A DNA stretch of 64,000 nucleotides, taken from SW132 sp038150125 (GTDB lineage Bacteria > Bacteroidota > Rhodothermia > Balneolales > Balneolaceae). This document shows, one piece after another, positions 1-8,976 of the stretch; positions within the stretch are counted from its first letter, which is position 1; each line of letters opens with the position of its first letter. The notes under the pieces were generated by a model. That model was not told the origin of the DNA and searched no databases. It saw only the letters and a program-made list of their open reading frames with translations. A program made the position numbers and the translations under genes. The DNA lies in assembly GCF_038150125.1 (NCBI RefSeq), contig NZ_JBBVMF010000010.1, positions 62,001 through 126,000 on the forward strand, written 5' to 3'.

Positions 1-105
1 TCGCGTCAATTGGCCAGATTTCCTGATCTGAAAATTTGGGTTCACCGATTCCGCCTGGTCAGATCCTTTGTTAATTGAAAGTGATTTGTCGTTGGGTTTT
101 GTCAT
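1..105 (-). CDS. Probable MeaB-type GTPase, N-terminal fragment (runs off left edge)
   Basis: An open frame starts with ATG at 105 on the minus strand and stays open to the window edge, giving 35 codons beginning MTKPNDKSLSINKGSDQAES. The stretch SLSINKG...SVNPNF resembles the N-terminus of Bacteroidota methylmalonyl-CoA mutase-associated GTPases (MeaB/ArgK family), which load and protect the cobalamin of the mutase. No P-loop is visible because the gene leaves the window. It lies directly downstream of mutB in the same orientation, the usual place for meaB. The call therefore rests on context plus weak N-terminal similarity. Confidence 0.45.
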   Translation of the reverse strand, partial: MTKPNDKSLSINKGSDQAESVNPNFQIRKSGQLTR

Positions 106-219
106 GGTAAAACTACAAAGGTATCAATTGTTAAAAAAATTGCGAGGGGTTTTGTTTGAACGGTGCTGTAGTTGTGATTGAGAATTTTAAAAATCCCTGG
201 GCCTGTCAAACACACCCCT

Positions 220-330
220 GACTGATCTCTAAATGAGATCAGTCTGTCCCCTCTCGAGAGGGGATTCTATCGCTGGTATCAGAAAAATACATGTTAAAAT
301 CATAAGTAGTATTCCCCTCTTGAGAGGGGA
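220..330. repeat. Cluster of perfect palindromes between meaB-like gene and mutB
   Basis: Three perfect inverted repeats lie in the gap. GACTGATCTC/GAGATCAGTC (220-229 and 235-244) has a 5-nt loop. An 18-bp palindrome TCCCCTCTCGAGAGGGGA sits at 247-264, and a near-identical TCCCCTCTTGAGAGGGGA at 313-330. The block is bracketed by ACACCCCT (about 210) and AGGGGTGT (371-378). The same pieces recur in other gaps of this window, so this is an interspersed repeat rather than a gene-specific terminator. Confidence 0.75.
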
Positions 331-378
331 AAGGTGATGCTGAGTGCGCGAAGCGCGTCGAAGCAATCGAGGGGTGTG

Positions 379-2529
379 TTACCCTTCGCGGTTCCCCTCC
401 ATCAAGATCCCAAGAATCTTCTGTGCCGCATCGGAGATTACCGTTCCCGGCCCAAAGACCGCCGCTACCCCTTTATCATAAAGAAACTGGTAATCCTGGT
501 TGGGGATCACTCCGCCGACGATGACCATGATATCTTCACGGCCCAGTTTTTCGAGCTCATCGAGAACCTGTGGAACCAGTGATTTGTGCCCTGCGGCAAG
601 GCTGGAGACGCCCAGGATATGAACATCGTTTTCTACTGCCTGTTTGGCCGCTTCTTCCGGCGTCTGAAACAGCGGGCCGATATCTACATCAAAACCGAGA
701 TCGGCAAAGCTGGTTGAGATTACCTTGGCGCCGCGGTCGTGGCCGTCCTGCCCCATTTTGGCCACCATAATTCGCGGCCGGCGTCCTTCCTGCTCGGCAA
801 ATTCATCCGCCATTTCCTGTGCCTTTTTGAAAGAGTCGTCATTGTCGATTTCTGATGAATACACGCCGGATATTGATTTTATAGTTGCCTGGTATCGTCC
901 AAAGACCTCTTCCATCGCATCGGAAATTTCCCCCAGCGTGGCACGCTTTCGGGCGGCATCTACAGCTAATTCAAGCAGGTTACCTTCGCCGGATTCAGCT
1001 GCTTCAGTAATTGCCTTAAGGGACTTTTTAACTTCAGCATCGTCCCGTTCGGACTTAAGTTTTTCAAGCCGTTCGAGCTGAGACTGGCGGACTTTTTCGT
1101 TGTCAACTTCAAGTATATCGATGGGTGCTTCTTTGTCAAGCCGGTATTTGTTCACGCCAACGATCACTTCTTTCTTATTGTCGATGCGGGCCTGTTTTCT
1201 TGCTGCTGCTTCTTCTATCCGCATCTTGGGTACGCCGCTTTCTATTGCTTTTGCCATTCCGCCAAGCTCCTCAACCTCTTCAATCCGCTCCCACGCTTTT
1301 CTGGCAATCTGGTCAGTAAGATATTCCACATAATATGAACCGGCCCAGGGATCGACCGCTTTCGTGATGCCCGTTTCTTCCTGCAGGTAAATTTGAGTAT
1401 TTCGGGCGATACGGGCAGAAAAGTCCGTCGGCAGGGCGATGGCTTCATCAAGCGCGTTCGTGTGTAACGACTGCGTGTGCCCGAGCGTGGCTGCAAGCGC
1501 CTCGATCGTGGTCCGCGCTACATTGTTAAAGGGATCCTGCTCGGTAAGGCTGTAGCCGGATGTCTGGCTGTGGGTTCTGAGTGATAATGATTTCGGATTC
1601 TTCGGGTTGAACTGTTTCATCAGCTTGGCCCAGAGCATTCGCCCGGCACGCATCTTGGCAATTTCCATGAAATGGTTCATCCCGATACCCCAGAAGAAAG
1701 AAATTCGCGGGGCAAAAGCATCCACATCCAGCCCTTTTTTGATGCCGGTTCGCACGTATTCTACGGCATCGGCCAGGGTGTAGGCCAATTCGATATCGGC
1801 CGTTGCGCCCGCTTCATGCATGTGGTAACCGCTCACGCTGATGGAGTTGAATTTCGGCATCTTTTCAGATGTGTATTCAAAAATATCTCCGATAATCCGC
1901 ATCGAAGGCTTCGGTGGATAGATGTACGTATTTCGCACCATGAACTCTTTAAGGATATCATTTTGAATGGTGCCGGTCAGCTTCTCCGGCGGAACACCCT
2001 GCTCCTCGGCTGCAACGATGTAGAATGCCATCACCGGAATGACTGCCCCGTTCATGGTCATGGAGACGGACATTTCCTCGAGCGGGATCTGGTCGAACAG
2101 CACCTTCATATCAAGAATGGAATCGATCGCCACACCGGCTTTTCCCACCTCCCCGGTCACGCGCGGGTGATCGGAATCATACCCACGATGGGTGGCGAGA
2201 TCGAATGCAACGGAAAGTCCTTTTTGCCCGGCCGCCAGGTTCCGCCGGTAAAACGCGTTTGACTCTTCCGCTGTTGAAAATCCGGCATACTGACGAATGG
2301 TCCACGGCCGCACCGCATACATCGATGCATATGGCCCGCGGAGATAGGGCGGGATGCCGGCAGCAAAATCGAGGTGGTGCAGGTCTTCAACATCTTCTTT
2401 ATTAAAATGCGGTTTTACCGGAATCTTTTCCGGTGTTTGCCAATTTTGATCACCATTAGAATGCGAGGGTTGCTCCACTGGTGACATTTTTGATGCATAA
2501 TCTATTTTCGAGAAATCGGGTCGATTCAT
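379..2529 (-). CDS. mutB: Methylmalonyl-CoA mutase large (catalytic) subunit
   Basis: Adenosylcobalamin-dependent isomerase interconverting methylmalonyl-CoA and succinyl-CoA, used in propionate metabolism. The product is 716 residues, the usual length for MutB/ScpA. The N-terminal three quarters is the TIM-barrel mutase domain, with the family-typical GPYASMYAVRPWTIRQYAGF segment near residue 50. The C-terminal region from about residue 585 is the B12-binding domain, with the DxHxxG motif visible as GQDGHDRG, whose His is the lower axial cobalt ligand. I chose the ATG at 2529 (MNRPDFSKIDY) over the ATG at 2556 because MutB proteins begin near RPDFSKI; no Shine-Dalgarno decides it. It forms an operon-like series with mutA upstream and a meaB-like gene downstream, although the mutA-mutB gap is unusually long (about 920 bp) and filled with repeats and a pseudogene. 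Confidence 0.96.
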   Translation of the reverse strand: MNRPDFSKIDYASKMSPVEQPSHSNGDQNWQTPEKIPVKPHFNKEDVEDLHHLDFAAGIPPYLRGPYASMYAVRPWTIRQYAGFSTAEESNAFYRRNLAAGQKGLSVAFDLATHRGYDSDHPRVTGEVGKAGVAIDSILDMKVLFDQIPLEEMSVSMTMNGAVIPVMAFYIVAAEEQGVPPEKLTGTIQNDILKEFMVRNTYIYPPKPSMRIIGDIFEYTSEKMPKFNSISVSGYHMHEAGATADIELAYTLADAVEYVRTGIKKGLDVDAFAPRISFFWGIGMNHFMEIAKMRAGRMLWAKLMKQFNPKNPKSLSLRTHSQTSGYSLTEQDPFNNVARTTIEALAATLGHTQSLHTNALDEAIALPTDFSARIARNTQIYLQEETGITKAVDPWAGSYYVEYLTDQIARKAWERIEEVEELGGMAKAIESGVPKMRIEEAAARKQARIDNKKEVIVGVNKYRLDKEAPIDILEVDNEKVRQSQLERLEKLKSERDDAEVKKSLKAITEAAESGEGNLLELAVDAARKRATLGEISDAMEEVFGRYQATIKSISGVYSSEIDNDDSFKKAQEMADEFAEQEGRRPRIMVAKMGQDGHDRGAKVISTSFADLGFDVDIGPLFQTPEEAAKQAVENDVHILGVSSLAAGHKSLVPQVLDELEKLGREDIMVIVGGVIPNQDYQFLYDKGVAAVFGPGTVISDAAQKILGILMEGNREG

Positions 2530-2781
2530 GGTGCAGTATGTTTGATCAGTAATCATAAGAAGCGCTACTAAGTTTAAAATTAACGAAAAAATGCCTCATC
2601 TATGAGCGTAAATAATTCATCTCCCCTGGAGGGGAGTGCCGTCGCCAGACGGGAGGGGTGTTCGGTAGCCTTGCGATGATAATGAATTGCGTAAACGGTA
2701 CGGGGCGTTGCTTTTGGGCACCCCTCAGATGTTTCACTGCGCTTCGCTTCGTGTGGAAAAGATGAGCGCTGGCCGCTCACA

Positions 2782-3147
2782 TCATCGATTTAAGTCGATC
2801 CAGTTTTCTATGGCCTCAACCACTCCATCAAGACTTTTCCTGACTTCTTTTTCTTCAAATCGCAGAAATCGTATACCAAGAGCTTCTAATTCATTTTGAC
2901 GTTTCAGGTCACTGACAGCGATCTCAGGATGATCGTGAGACCCTCCGTCAATTTTTATAGCCAGAAATAATTCATGGCAGTAGAAGTCAACGATATATTC
3001 ATTGATGGGAATCTGTCGGTGAGGCTGATACCCCAGCTGGCGACCTCTTATTTTTTACCACAAGAGCACTTCTCCAAACGTCATATTTTTGCGAAGCTCT
3101 CTTGCCAACTTCTTAAGTCTCGGATTATAAGGATAGAATGTATTCAT
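2782..3147 (-). pseudogene. DUF559 (Vsr-like endonuclease fold) gene, broken by in-frame TAA
   Basis: Reading the minus strand from ATG 3147 gives MNTFYPYNPRLKK...MTFGEVLLW, then a TAA at 3055-3057. The same frame continues KIRGRQLGYQPHRQIPINEY, then IVDFYCHELFLAIKIDGGSHD and ENWIDLNR to a stop at 2782-2784. This is the full DUF559 domain, a small endonuclease-fold protein of about 120 residues, interrupted by one nonsense codon right after the conserved LLW. The usual acidic residue of the IEIDG motif is also changed to Lys (IKIDG), consistent with loss of function. It sits between mutA and mutB with hairpin repeats on both sides, so it is probably an insertion or relic in that operon. Confidence 0.8.
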
Positions 3148-3281
3148 TGTTCTCTCTGAATGGTGACTTTACAGAATAATCGTAAACGAAGATTTCATTG
3201 TCAACCAATGAGAGACAGGCGAAAGCATTGGAAATTGGATAGGGCAGTGGAGAAATTCATTTATTGAGACTAGACTATCAG

Positions 3282-3338
3282 ACACCCCTCACGTGTGTCG
3301 CTTGATGCTGTTCGTACAGAACAGGATGCAAGGGGTGT
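3282..3338. repeat. ACACCCCT ... AGGGGTGT bracketed repeat unit
   Basis: ACACCCCT (3282-3289) and its complement AGGGGTGT (3331-3338) enclose a short spacer. Another ACACCCCT lies near 3400, just downstream of mutA. The same octamer pair marks repeat units in many other gaps of this window (for example near 2650, 2720, 6519, 27930, 39490 and 43150). Confidence 0.6.
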
Positions 3339-3453
3339 TGGGGAGCTATGCTTTGGTCAGGGAGTGTGTTACAGAACAGTAGGCGTTGTTCGGACACCCC
3401 TCAGAGTAAGTCGCGACCGAGCGGCTCTTACTCATCTACCCTCAATGGGAGAC

Positions 3454-5424
3454 TTACACCACCTTCTCCTGAATCTCTCCCAAGGTATCGAGCATATTAC
3501 TTCCCGAATAGATAAAGAAATCAATACCGGCCTTTTTAAACTCATCGATGTTGTCCTTCGGATATCCGGCAAGGACGAGAATTGAATCATCCCCAAATTC
3601 AGAGCAGAATTCAGGTATCAGATCGGGATATTCATCATCGGAACCGCACAGCACATAGATGTCTGCGTTGTCAAATCCTGTTTCATTGACGGCGTCTTTT
3701 ATGGAATCAAACCCGGGATGAGAGTCCACGTAGAATCCGGCACATTCGAGGTAGTTTTGTGAAAAGGTGGCGCGGGCTTTTCGCATTTTTTTGTTGCCGA
3801 CAGGAATAAGCTGAGCTTTAATTTTTTGCCCTCTCGATTCTGCAATCTGCTGAGTACGGAGGCGCATTTCTTCAAACGGCTTGGCGGCGCGATAGGTTTT
3901 CAGGGCAGGATAGAGCTGCTTCTGAGGTGTCAGGAATGAATTTACAACATCACCAATGGTTGCCTGTTCTGAAAATGCGTTGCTCAGCGACTCAATTATT
4001 TGATCTGAATCAATTTCCGGCTCTGCATCTGACTGATGAAGGGAGTCAACCGGCGTGCTTTGATAGAGATCAAGCGGAAGGTCCTGCCCGGCATCGGGAT
4101 AATGATTAACGCCGGTCATCACAAGCTCGCGGGTAGCCAGTGCCTGTTCTTTCATTTTTCTTGACCGGCCAACCTCGCCCTGGATAATTTTTCCTTCCAG
4201 CGCTTTTTGGAACCCGCCCTGCTTTTCAATAAGCTTGAAAACCTCCCACGCTTTTTTTGCAATCTCATCAGTTAGCACTTCAACATAGTACGAACCGTCG
4301 CCCGGATTTTCTACCGCCGATACATGTGCTTCTTCATTCAGAATATGGCTGACATTACGGGCTATCCGGCGTGAAAATTCATCGGTTTCTTCAAAGTGAA
4401 CATTATATGGATGAACCGTGATCCGATTTGCTCCGCCAACAGCCGCCGATGTTGCTTCTGTTGTTGCCCGCAGCATATTATTGTGCGGATCTGCAATCGC
4501 TTTATTCCATGTTGATGTAGATGCATGAATGGTTAGCGGAATATTGGAATCGATATCGTAAGCATCGAGAACACGCATCCACAGCAGACGAGCCGCACGG
4601 AATTTTGCGATTTCAGGAAAATAAAGTGATCCTGCCGAGAGGTGCATCCAAAACTGTTTTGCAGCCTGCTCTCTTTTATTGTCAGGAACTCTTGCAAGAA
4701 ATTCGCTGCCAATGGAAAGTGCAATGCCCAGCTCCTGGATAATTGTAGCCCCGCAATTGTGATAAAACGCACCATCAGCTGCAAGAGTCCGAAACCCTGA
4801 TTCATCGACCATCTGACCGATAATTGAATTCATCTTATCTTCAGGAAGCGGAAGCCGCCCATGTCCTGCCATATAAGTAAACGGATCAAAGAGGAAGGAT
4901 GGGGGTATCGCATCTGAGTCCTGCAAAAAAGCCTTTAATAATCCAATCAATCCAACCGATCCTGCGCCGGAATTAAAAACGACGCCTGTTTTTTCAAGGT
5001 CTATTCCGTCTAAAAGTGTCTTCAGATCATCCAGGTTCTGAACGTGTGTACCGGAGATATCACCTCCAAGTATGCCTTCATCCGGATCAATTTGAATGGT
5101 GAGCCAGAGTGAATCTGCCCCGCTTTCGACCGCTCGTTTTGCCTCTTTATTGGCCTCTGAAGGAGCAGCACGGTCAATGACCTCACAAAACTCCCACTCG
5201 GCCGGCGTCTCAATTTCTACACCGTCAGCGAGGTGCGGCAGATTTTCAAGATCTTCCTTGCGATAAAAAGGCAGAACCTCGATGCCTTCAATTGAATCCC
5301 ATTTTAATTTTTTCTTGTAATCAGCCCCCTTCAAATCACGGGTAAGGACGTTTTCCCAATCTTCAGTTGAGGTAGGTTCAAATTCGCTAAAAAGGTCGGA
5401 CGTGCTTGTTTCGGGATCTGACAT
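3454..5424 (-). CDS. mutA: Methylmalonyl-CoA mutase small subunit
   Basis: Non-catalytic partner of MutB in the heterodimeric mutase. The product is 656 residues from ATG 5424 (MSDPETSTSDLFSEFEP), close to family length. An alternative TTG at 5454 would add ten residues and is less likely. The N-terminal half is the mutase TIM-barrel domain (SIEGIEVLPFYRKEDL early, then IASHxST-like IHASTSTWNKA). The C-terminal 130 residues have the cobalamin-domain fold, but DxHxxG is replaced by NKKMRKA, as expected for a small subunit that does not bind B12. It is the first gene of the minus-strand mutase series; the DNA upstream is non-coding for 1.4 kb, so its promoter should lie just above 5424, although I see no clear TAnnTTTG box there. 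Confidence 0.94.
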   Translation of the reverse strand: MSDPETSTSDLFSEFEPTSTEDWENVLTRDLKGADYKKKLKWDSIEGIEVLPFYRKEDLENLPHLADGVEIETPAEWEFCEVIDRAAPSEANKEAKRAVESGADSLWLTIQIDPDEGILGGDISGTHVQNLDDLKTLLDGIDLEKTGVVFNSGAGSVGLIGLLKAFLQDSDAIPPSFLFDPFTYMAGHGRLPLPEDKMNSIIGQMVDESGFRTLAADGAFYHNCGATIIQELGIALSIGSEFLARVPDNKREQAAKQFWMHLSAGSLYFPEIAKFRAARLLWMRVLDAYDIDSNIPLTIHASTSTWNKAIADPHNNMLRATTEATSAAVGGANRITVHPYNVHFEETDEFSRRIARNVSHILNEEAHVSAVENPGDGSYYVEVLTDEIAKKAWEVFKLIEKQGGFQKALEGKIIQGEVGRSRKMKEQALATRELVMTGVNHYPDAGQDLPLDLYQSTPVDSLHQSDAEPEIDSDQIIESLSNAFSEQATIGDVVNSFLTPQKQLYPALKTYRAAKPFEEMRLRTQQIAESRGQKIKAQLIPVGNKKMRKARATFSQNYLECAGFYVDSHPGFDSIKDAVNETGFDNADIYVLCGSDDEYPDLIPEFCSEFGDDSILVLAGYPKDNIDEFKKAGIDFFIYSGSNMLDTLGEIQEKVV

Positions 5425-5454
5425 CGATATTCGGCATTTTGTTATGAGCTCCAA

Positions 5455-6817
5455 TGAGATAAACGGACACAGAATAATTGTATCTACCTGATAAAATACA
5501 AATAATCGGTTCAGAGTTCGCTTTGAGATTTATCAGAATCGCTATTTGCATCTATAGCGGTATGGGTCAGTATTTTTGAGAAAGACTAACGATAACTTCC
5601 GCAACTGTATATTGTCTCAGTAAATGAAAAATATCGGAATCAGAATTTTTTTGAAGTTTTCTCAGCTGGCTTGAAAACCCGGCAATAGTTATACCGGTCT
5701 TATGTCTGCATTCATTGTTGATCTATAGAAAAAGCCTCAGTAGCTCATTTCCGAAACCAAATAGGTGACTTCTATCCATTAAAATATTTTGAGGTAACGA
5801 TTTTAAACCGGAAGAGCCGGATAAAGTCAAAAAATTAGAATCCGGATATTAAATGTAACAGGCGGCGGGAAAATATCTCTTGTAAGTAAGAAACAGCAGG
5901 TGTTCCATAAACTCAAGGCAGAAAAAGGGTAAGACAAGTTTCGTGCTATGTTCAAGGACTGATTCAGTCACTGAGACATATCGCGAATTTCAAGGATTAT
6001 TCCCAAATACAGCACCAACGATTCACTCTATTTCAACAGCTATGCGTAGTGATATCCAGGAACAAATTTTGTACTTCAGACACCTGTTCGAGCTCATAAC
6101 GATGAGCCGTGAATGGGATGATCCATATCGGATCCCGATCACATTATTTATAACGGGTAAAACATCAAAAGTACGTGTGAGGGATCGTTTGTTTCGGTTT
6201 TGATCATGTGACAGGGTTCAGGGTTCAAGGCGCATGGTAGAGAAGGCAGGGAAGTGAACAAGACCTGCCAGAGCGCGAACGCAGAGAGCTCCTGGCAGAG
6301 TCTTGTGTTGATTTGTGAGATTGGAGTGACGGGGAGAGGGAGAGATCGAGTGAAAGAGTGATGGAGAGAAGGGGAGAGATTTTCTTTTGATTGTCGGGAG
6401 TTTTGGTGAGGTGTTGTTCAGGATGGATCTAAGTACGAGGAGATGTTTCGACTACGGTTTGAAAACCACAAACCTTCGCTACCAGTGACAGATTTTAAAA
6501 CCTCGACTAACTCACTGGACACCCCTCCCTCCGCCAGCTGGCGGACTGCTCCCCTCTTGGGAGAATTAATCCTGTCACTTTTCAAATGGTGTTGCCCGTC
6601 TTTTGGGCAAGATTAGTTGCTCAACATGACAGGGTGTTTTTGATTGGGGAGGGCGGCGTTTCAGTATCCTAAATGTGACTACTACAGTCTCACGCCGCTG
6701 TAAGATTAAGTTGCATGCAGAGCGATAAATCCCAGTCAATTTTATTTTCTTTTCTGATGTGATCGCGAGAACCGTTATTTTTGGGTGATTTGCTTTTTGA
6801 ACAAAATCGTAGCCACC
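5455..6817. other. 1.36-kb non-coding stretch with repeats
   Basis: No convincing gene. Short frames exist (for example an 86-codon frame at 5943-6203), but they have no recognisable domain, no ribosome site and ordinary intergenic composition. From 6208 the stretch carries repeat material: an AGGGTTC-rich block, a CTGCCAG/CTGGCAG hairpin, then an ACACCCCT motif (6519-6526) and the palindrome CCGCCAGCTGGCGG (6531-6544). Confidence 0.6.
6261..6302 (-). repeat. Covarying hairpin repeat, C-G version
   Basis: Read on the minus strand this is GAC-TCTGCCAG, an inner segment containing GAGCTCTCTGCGTTCGC, then CTGGCAGGTCT. The outer arms CTGCCAG and CTGGCAG pair perfectly. Compared with other copies in this window, the central base pair is C-G here instead of A-T, T-A or G-C. 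Confidence 0.6.
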
Positions 6818-8524
6818 ATGATTAAATCTCTCTATATCAAAGATTTTGCGCTCATTGATGAACTTGACGTTCAGTTCGAAGACGGCCTGAATATTCTGAC
6901 AGGTCAGACCGGCGCGGGTAAATCGATTATTATTGGTGCACTAAATATGATCCTGGGTGAACGCGCCGATACGGATGTGATCCGGCAGGGTGCGGACAAA
7001 GCCATTTCCGAGGCGACGATAGAGATCGGACAGGATTCTTTCCTGGCTGACCTGCTCGAAGAGAACGCCGTGGAGTACAGCGAGGAGCTGATTTTACGCC
7101 GCGAAATCCGTCAAAAAGGAAGCAGGGCATTTATCAACGATACACCGGTGAATATTGCGGTTTTGAAGAAAGTGGGCGATCAGCTTGTTGACCTTCACGG
7201 ACAGCACGATCACCAGATGTTGCTGAAAGATGAACATCATATGGATGTGATCGATCGGTTCGAGTCGGTTCAGCCTGCCTTGAAAGCATATCGAAGTGAG
7301 TACGGCAAAATGAAGACACTTCAAAAAGAACTGCGTGATCTGAAGCGCCGTGAACGGGAGCTTAAAGAGAAAACGGAGCTTTACCAGTTCCAGGTTCAGG
7401 AGCTGGAATCTGCGGAGCTTGATGCTTATGAAGAGGAGGAGCTGGAATCGGAAATGAACCTGCTGGATAACGCAGAAGATCTCGATCAAAAAGCAGCAGC
7501 CATTTCAGAGATTGGCAACGGTGATGACGTGAGTCTGATGGAGATGCTGAATACCATCAAACTGCACCTGGAGGATATGGCCCGTATCGAGCCTGAGTTC
7601 GAAACGTACCTGCAGGAGGTAAATACAGCCCGCATCAGTATACAGGAAGCAATAAACTTTGCAGAAAGATATCGCAACGGAATTGAATTCAATCCAAAGC
7701 GGCTGGAAACGCTCCGCCAGCGGCAGTCGGAACTGAACCGGCTTCAAAAGAAATACATGCGATCGATTCCGGAGCTGATTAGCTATTACAACGAGATTAA
7801 ACGTGAGCTGAACGTTGCAGAAAATTTTGATCTGGAAATTGAAAAAATAGAGAAACGGATACGTGAACAGGCCAGCAATCTGAAAGAGAAAGCGGTAGCA
7901 CTTCATAAAAAGCGAGTTAAAACGGGAGAGAATCTCTCGTCTGATATAGTAAATGCACTGAAAAATCTGGGTATTGAAAACGGGCAGTTTAAAGTAGATG
8001 TTCAGTGGCTGGATTCCGAAAATGGCTGGATAGAAGTAGACGGCCGGTTAGTAGAATGCACGGAGCAGGGCTGTGACGATGTGAAATTTTATATCTCAAC
8101 GAACAAAGGTGAGGAACCCAAACCACTGGCTAAGATTGCATCCGGTGGTGAAATTAGCCGGGTGATGCTCTCGCTGAAATCGATCCTGGCAAAAGAGCAT
8201 CATCTGCCGGTGATGATATTTGATGAAATTGATACCGGAATCAGCGGCAATATTTCTGAAAAAGTTGGCCGCGAAATGCGAAAGCTGTCAGAGCACTGCC
8301 AGATTGTGGCGATTACCCATCAGCCTCAAATTGCCAGTCAGGCGCACAAGCACTACCGTGTACAGAAAATAGAGGAAGGCGAGCGGACGATCACGAAAAT
8401 AATCCCGCTGTCTGATGAGGAGCATATCCATGAAGTGGCCAGCCTGATGAGCGGCGAGGAAATCACCGACTCAGCCCTGACCAGCGCCAAAGAGCTGATT
8501 GAACGCGGCGGGATGAGGAATTGA
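6818..8524 (+). CDS. recN: DNA repair protein RecN
   Basis: SMC-like ATPase that helps process double-strand breaks in recombinational repair. The 568-residue product has an N-terminal Walker A (GQTGAGKS, about residue 30), a central coiled-coil rich in Glu/Lys/Leu with a hinge, the ABC signature IASGGEISRVMLSLK, and Walker B VMIFDEIDTGISG, all in RecN order. I chose ATG 6818 (MIKSLYIKDFAL) because RecN proteins start there; a GTG at 6785 would add 11 unmatched residues. It stands alone on the plus strand, but two further repair genes (polX, ligA) follow in the same direction within 6 kb. A repeat begins five bases after the stop codon. Confidence 0.95.
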   Translation: MIKSLYIKDFALIDELDVQFEDGLNILTGQTGAGKSIIIGALNMILGERADTDVIRQGADKAISEATIEIGQDSFLADLLEENAVEYSEELILRREIRQKGSRAFINDTPVNIAVLKKVGDQLVDLHGQHDHQMLLKDEHHMDVIDRFESVQPALKAYRSEYGKMKTLQKELRDLKRRERELKEKTELYQFQVQELESAELDAYEEEELESEMNLLDNAEDLDQKAAAISEIGNGDDVSLMEMLNTIKLHLEDMARIEPEFETYLQEVNTARISIQEAINFAERYRNGIEFNPKRLETLRQRQSELNRLQKKYMRSIPELISYYNEIKRELNVAENFDLEIEKIEKRIREQASNLKEKAVALHKKRVKTGENLSSDIVNALKNLGIENGQFKVDVQWLDSENGWIEVDGRLVECTEQGCDDVKFYISTNKGEEPKPLAKIASGGEISRVMLSLKSILAKEHHLPVMIFDEIDTGISGNISEKVGREMRKLSEHCQIVAITHQPQIASQAHKHYRVQKIEEGERTITKIIPLSDEEHIHEVASLMSGEEITDSALTSAKELIERGGMRN

Positions 8525-8531
8525 ATTCAAC

Positions 8532-8557
8532 CTGACAGCACCTACCGGATCTGTCAG
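8532..8557 (+). repeat. CTGACAG/CTGTCAG hairpin behind recN
   Basis: CTGACAG (8532-8538) and CTGTCAG (8551-8557) enclose 12 nt. A related hairpin at 15127-15152 has the arms exchanged (CTGTCAG...CTGACAG), so the pairing is conserved rather than the sequence. The element starts 7 nt after the recN stop. Confidence 0.65.
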
Positions 8558-8747
8558 CGTTGAACGATGAACCGCAAAAGAAAAGAAGCGAAGCCTTGCC
8601 CGGACGCTTACAGAACACGCAAAAAGCGCGTGATGCTGTCAGGTCTGAATCAGCGTTGAACGATGAACCACAAAAAGAAAAGAAGCGAAGCCTTGCCCCG
8701 ACGCTTACAGAACACGCAAAAAGCGCGTGATGCTGTCAGGTCTGAAT
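8555..8747. repeat. Two tandem 96/97-bp repeat copies
   Basis: Copy 1 (8555-8650) and copy 2 (8651-8747) both begin CAGCGTTGAACGATGAACC and end AGGTCTGAAT. They differ by a single-base length change in an A-run and two substitutions. Each contains one hairpin unit (8603-8646 and 8700-8743) with inner stem CACGC/GCGTG and right arm CTGTCAGGTCT. The left arm is CTTACAG, a decayed CTGACAG. Confidence 0.85.
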
Positions 8748-8931
8748 CATCAACCTGAGCACCTACCGGGTCTGTCAGTGTTGAGAAGGTAGCCTTGCAT
8801 GAATTCGATTATCGAAAACAAGCAACGTTTACCTACTTTCGGGAATTTTTCTTGCAGCAGCATAGGTATAGATTTGGGTTTTTTAAAATTTCAAGCCTTC
8901 ATGGGGCGGCGGTGACCACGAGCTAAGTTGC

Positions 8932-8976
8932 GACGCTGACAGAAGTCCGCAAAAGCGCGGAAATGCTGTCAGGTCT
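8932..8976 (+). repeat. Covarying hairpin repeat, A-T version
   Basis: GACGCTGACAG, an inner hairpin TCCGC/GCGGA, then CTGTCAGGTCT. It ends one base before the stop codon of the minus-strand glycosylase (8977-8979), so that transcript would run straight from its stop codon into this structure. Confidence 0.75.

Noticed and set aside
379..2529. B12 riboswitch ahead of the mutase genes
   Set aside because: I saw no B12-box-like text in the 1.4 kb upstream of mutA or in the mutA-mutB gap.
5943..6203. 86-codon open frame with GTG start
   Set aside because: No ribosome site, no recognisable family, AT-rich intergenic composition.
8555..8747. Possible CRISPR-like direct repeats
   Set aside because: Only two long adjacent copies without unique spacers, and no cas genes in the window.
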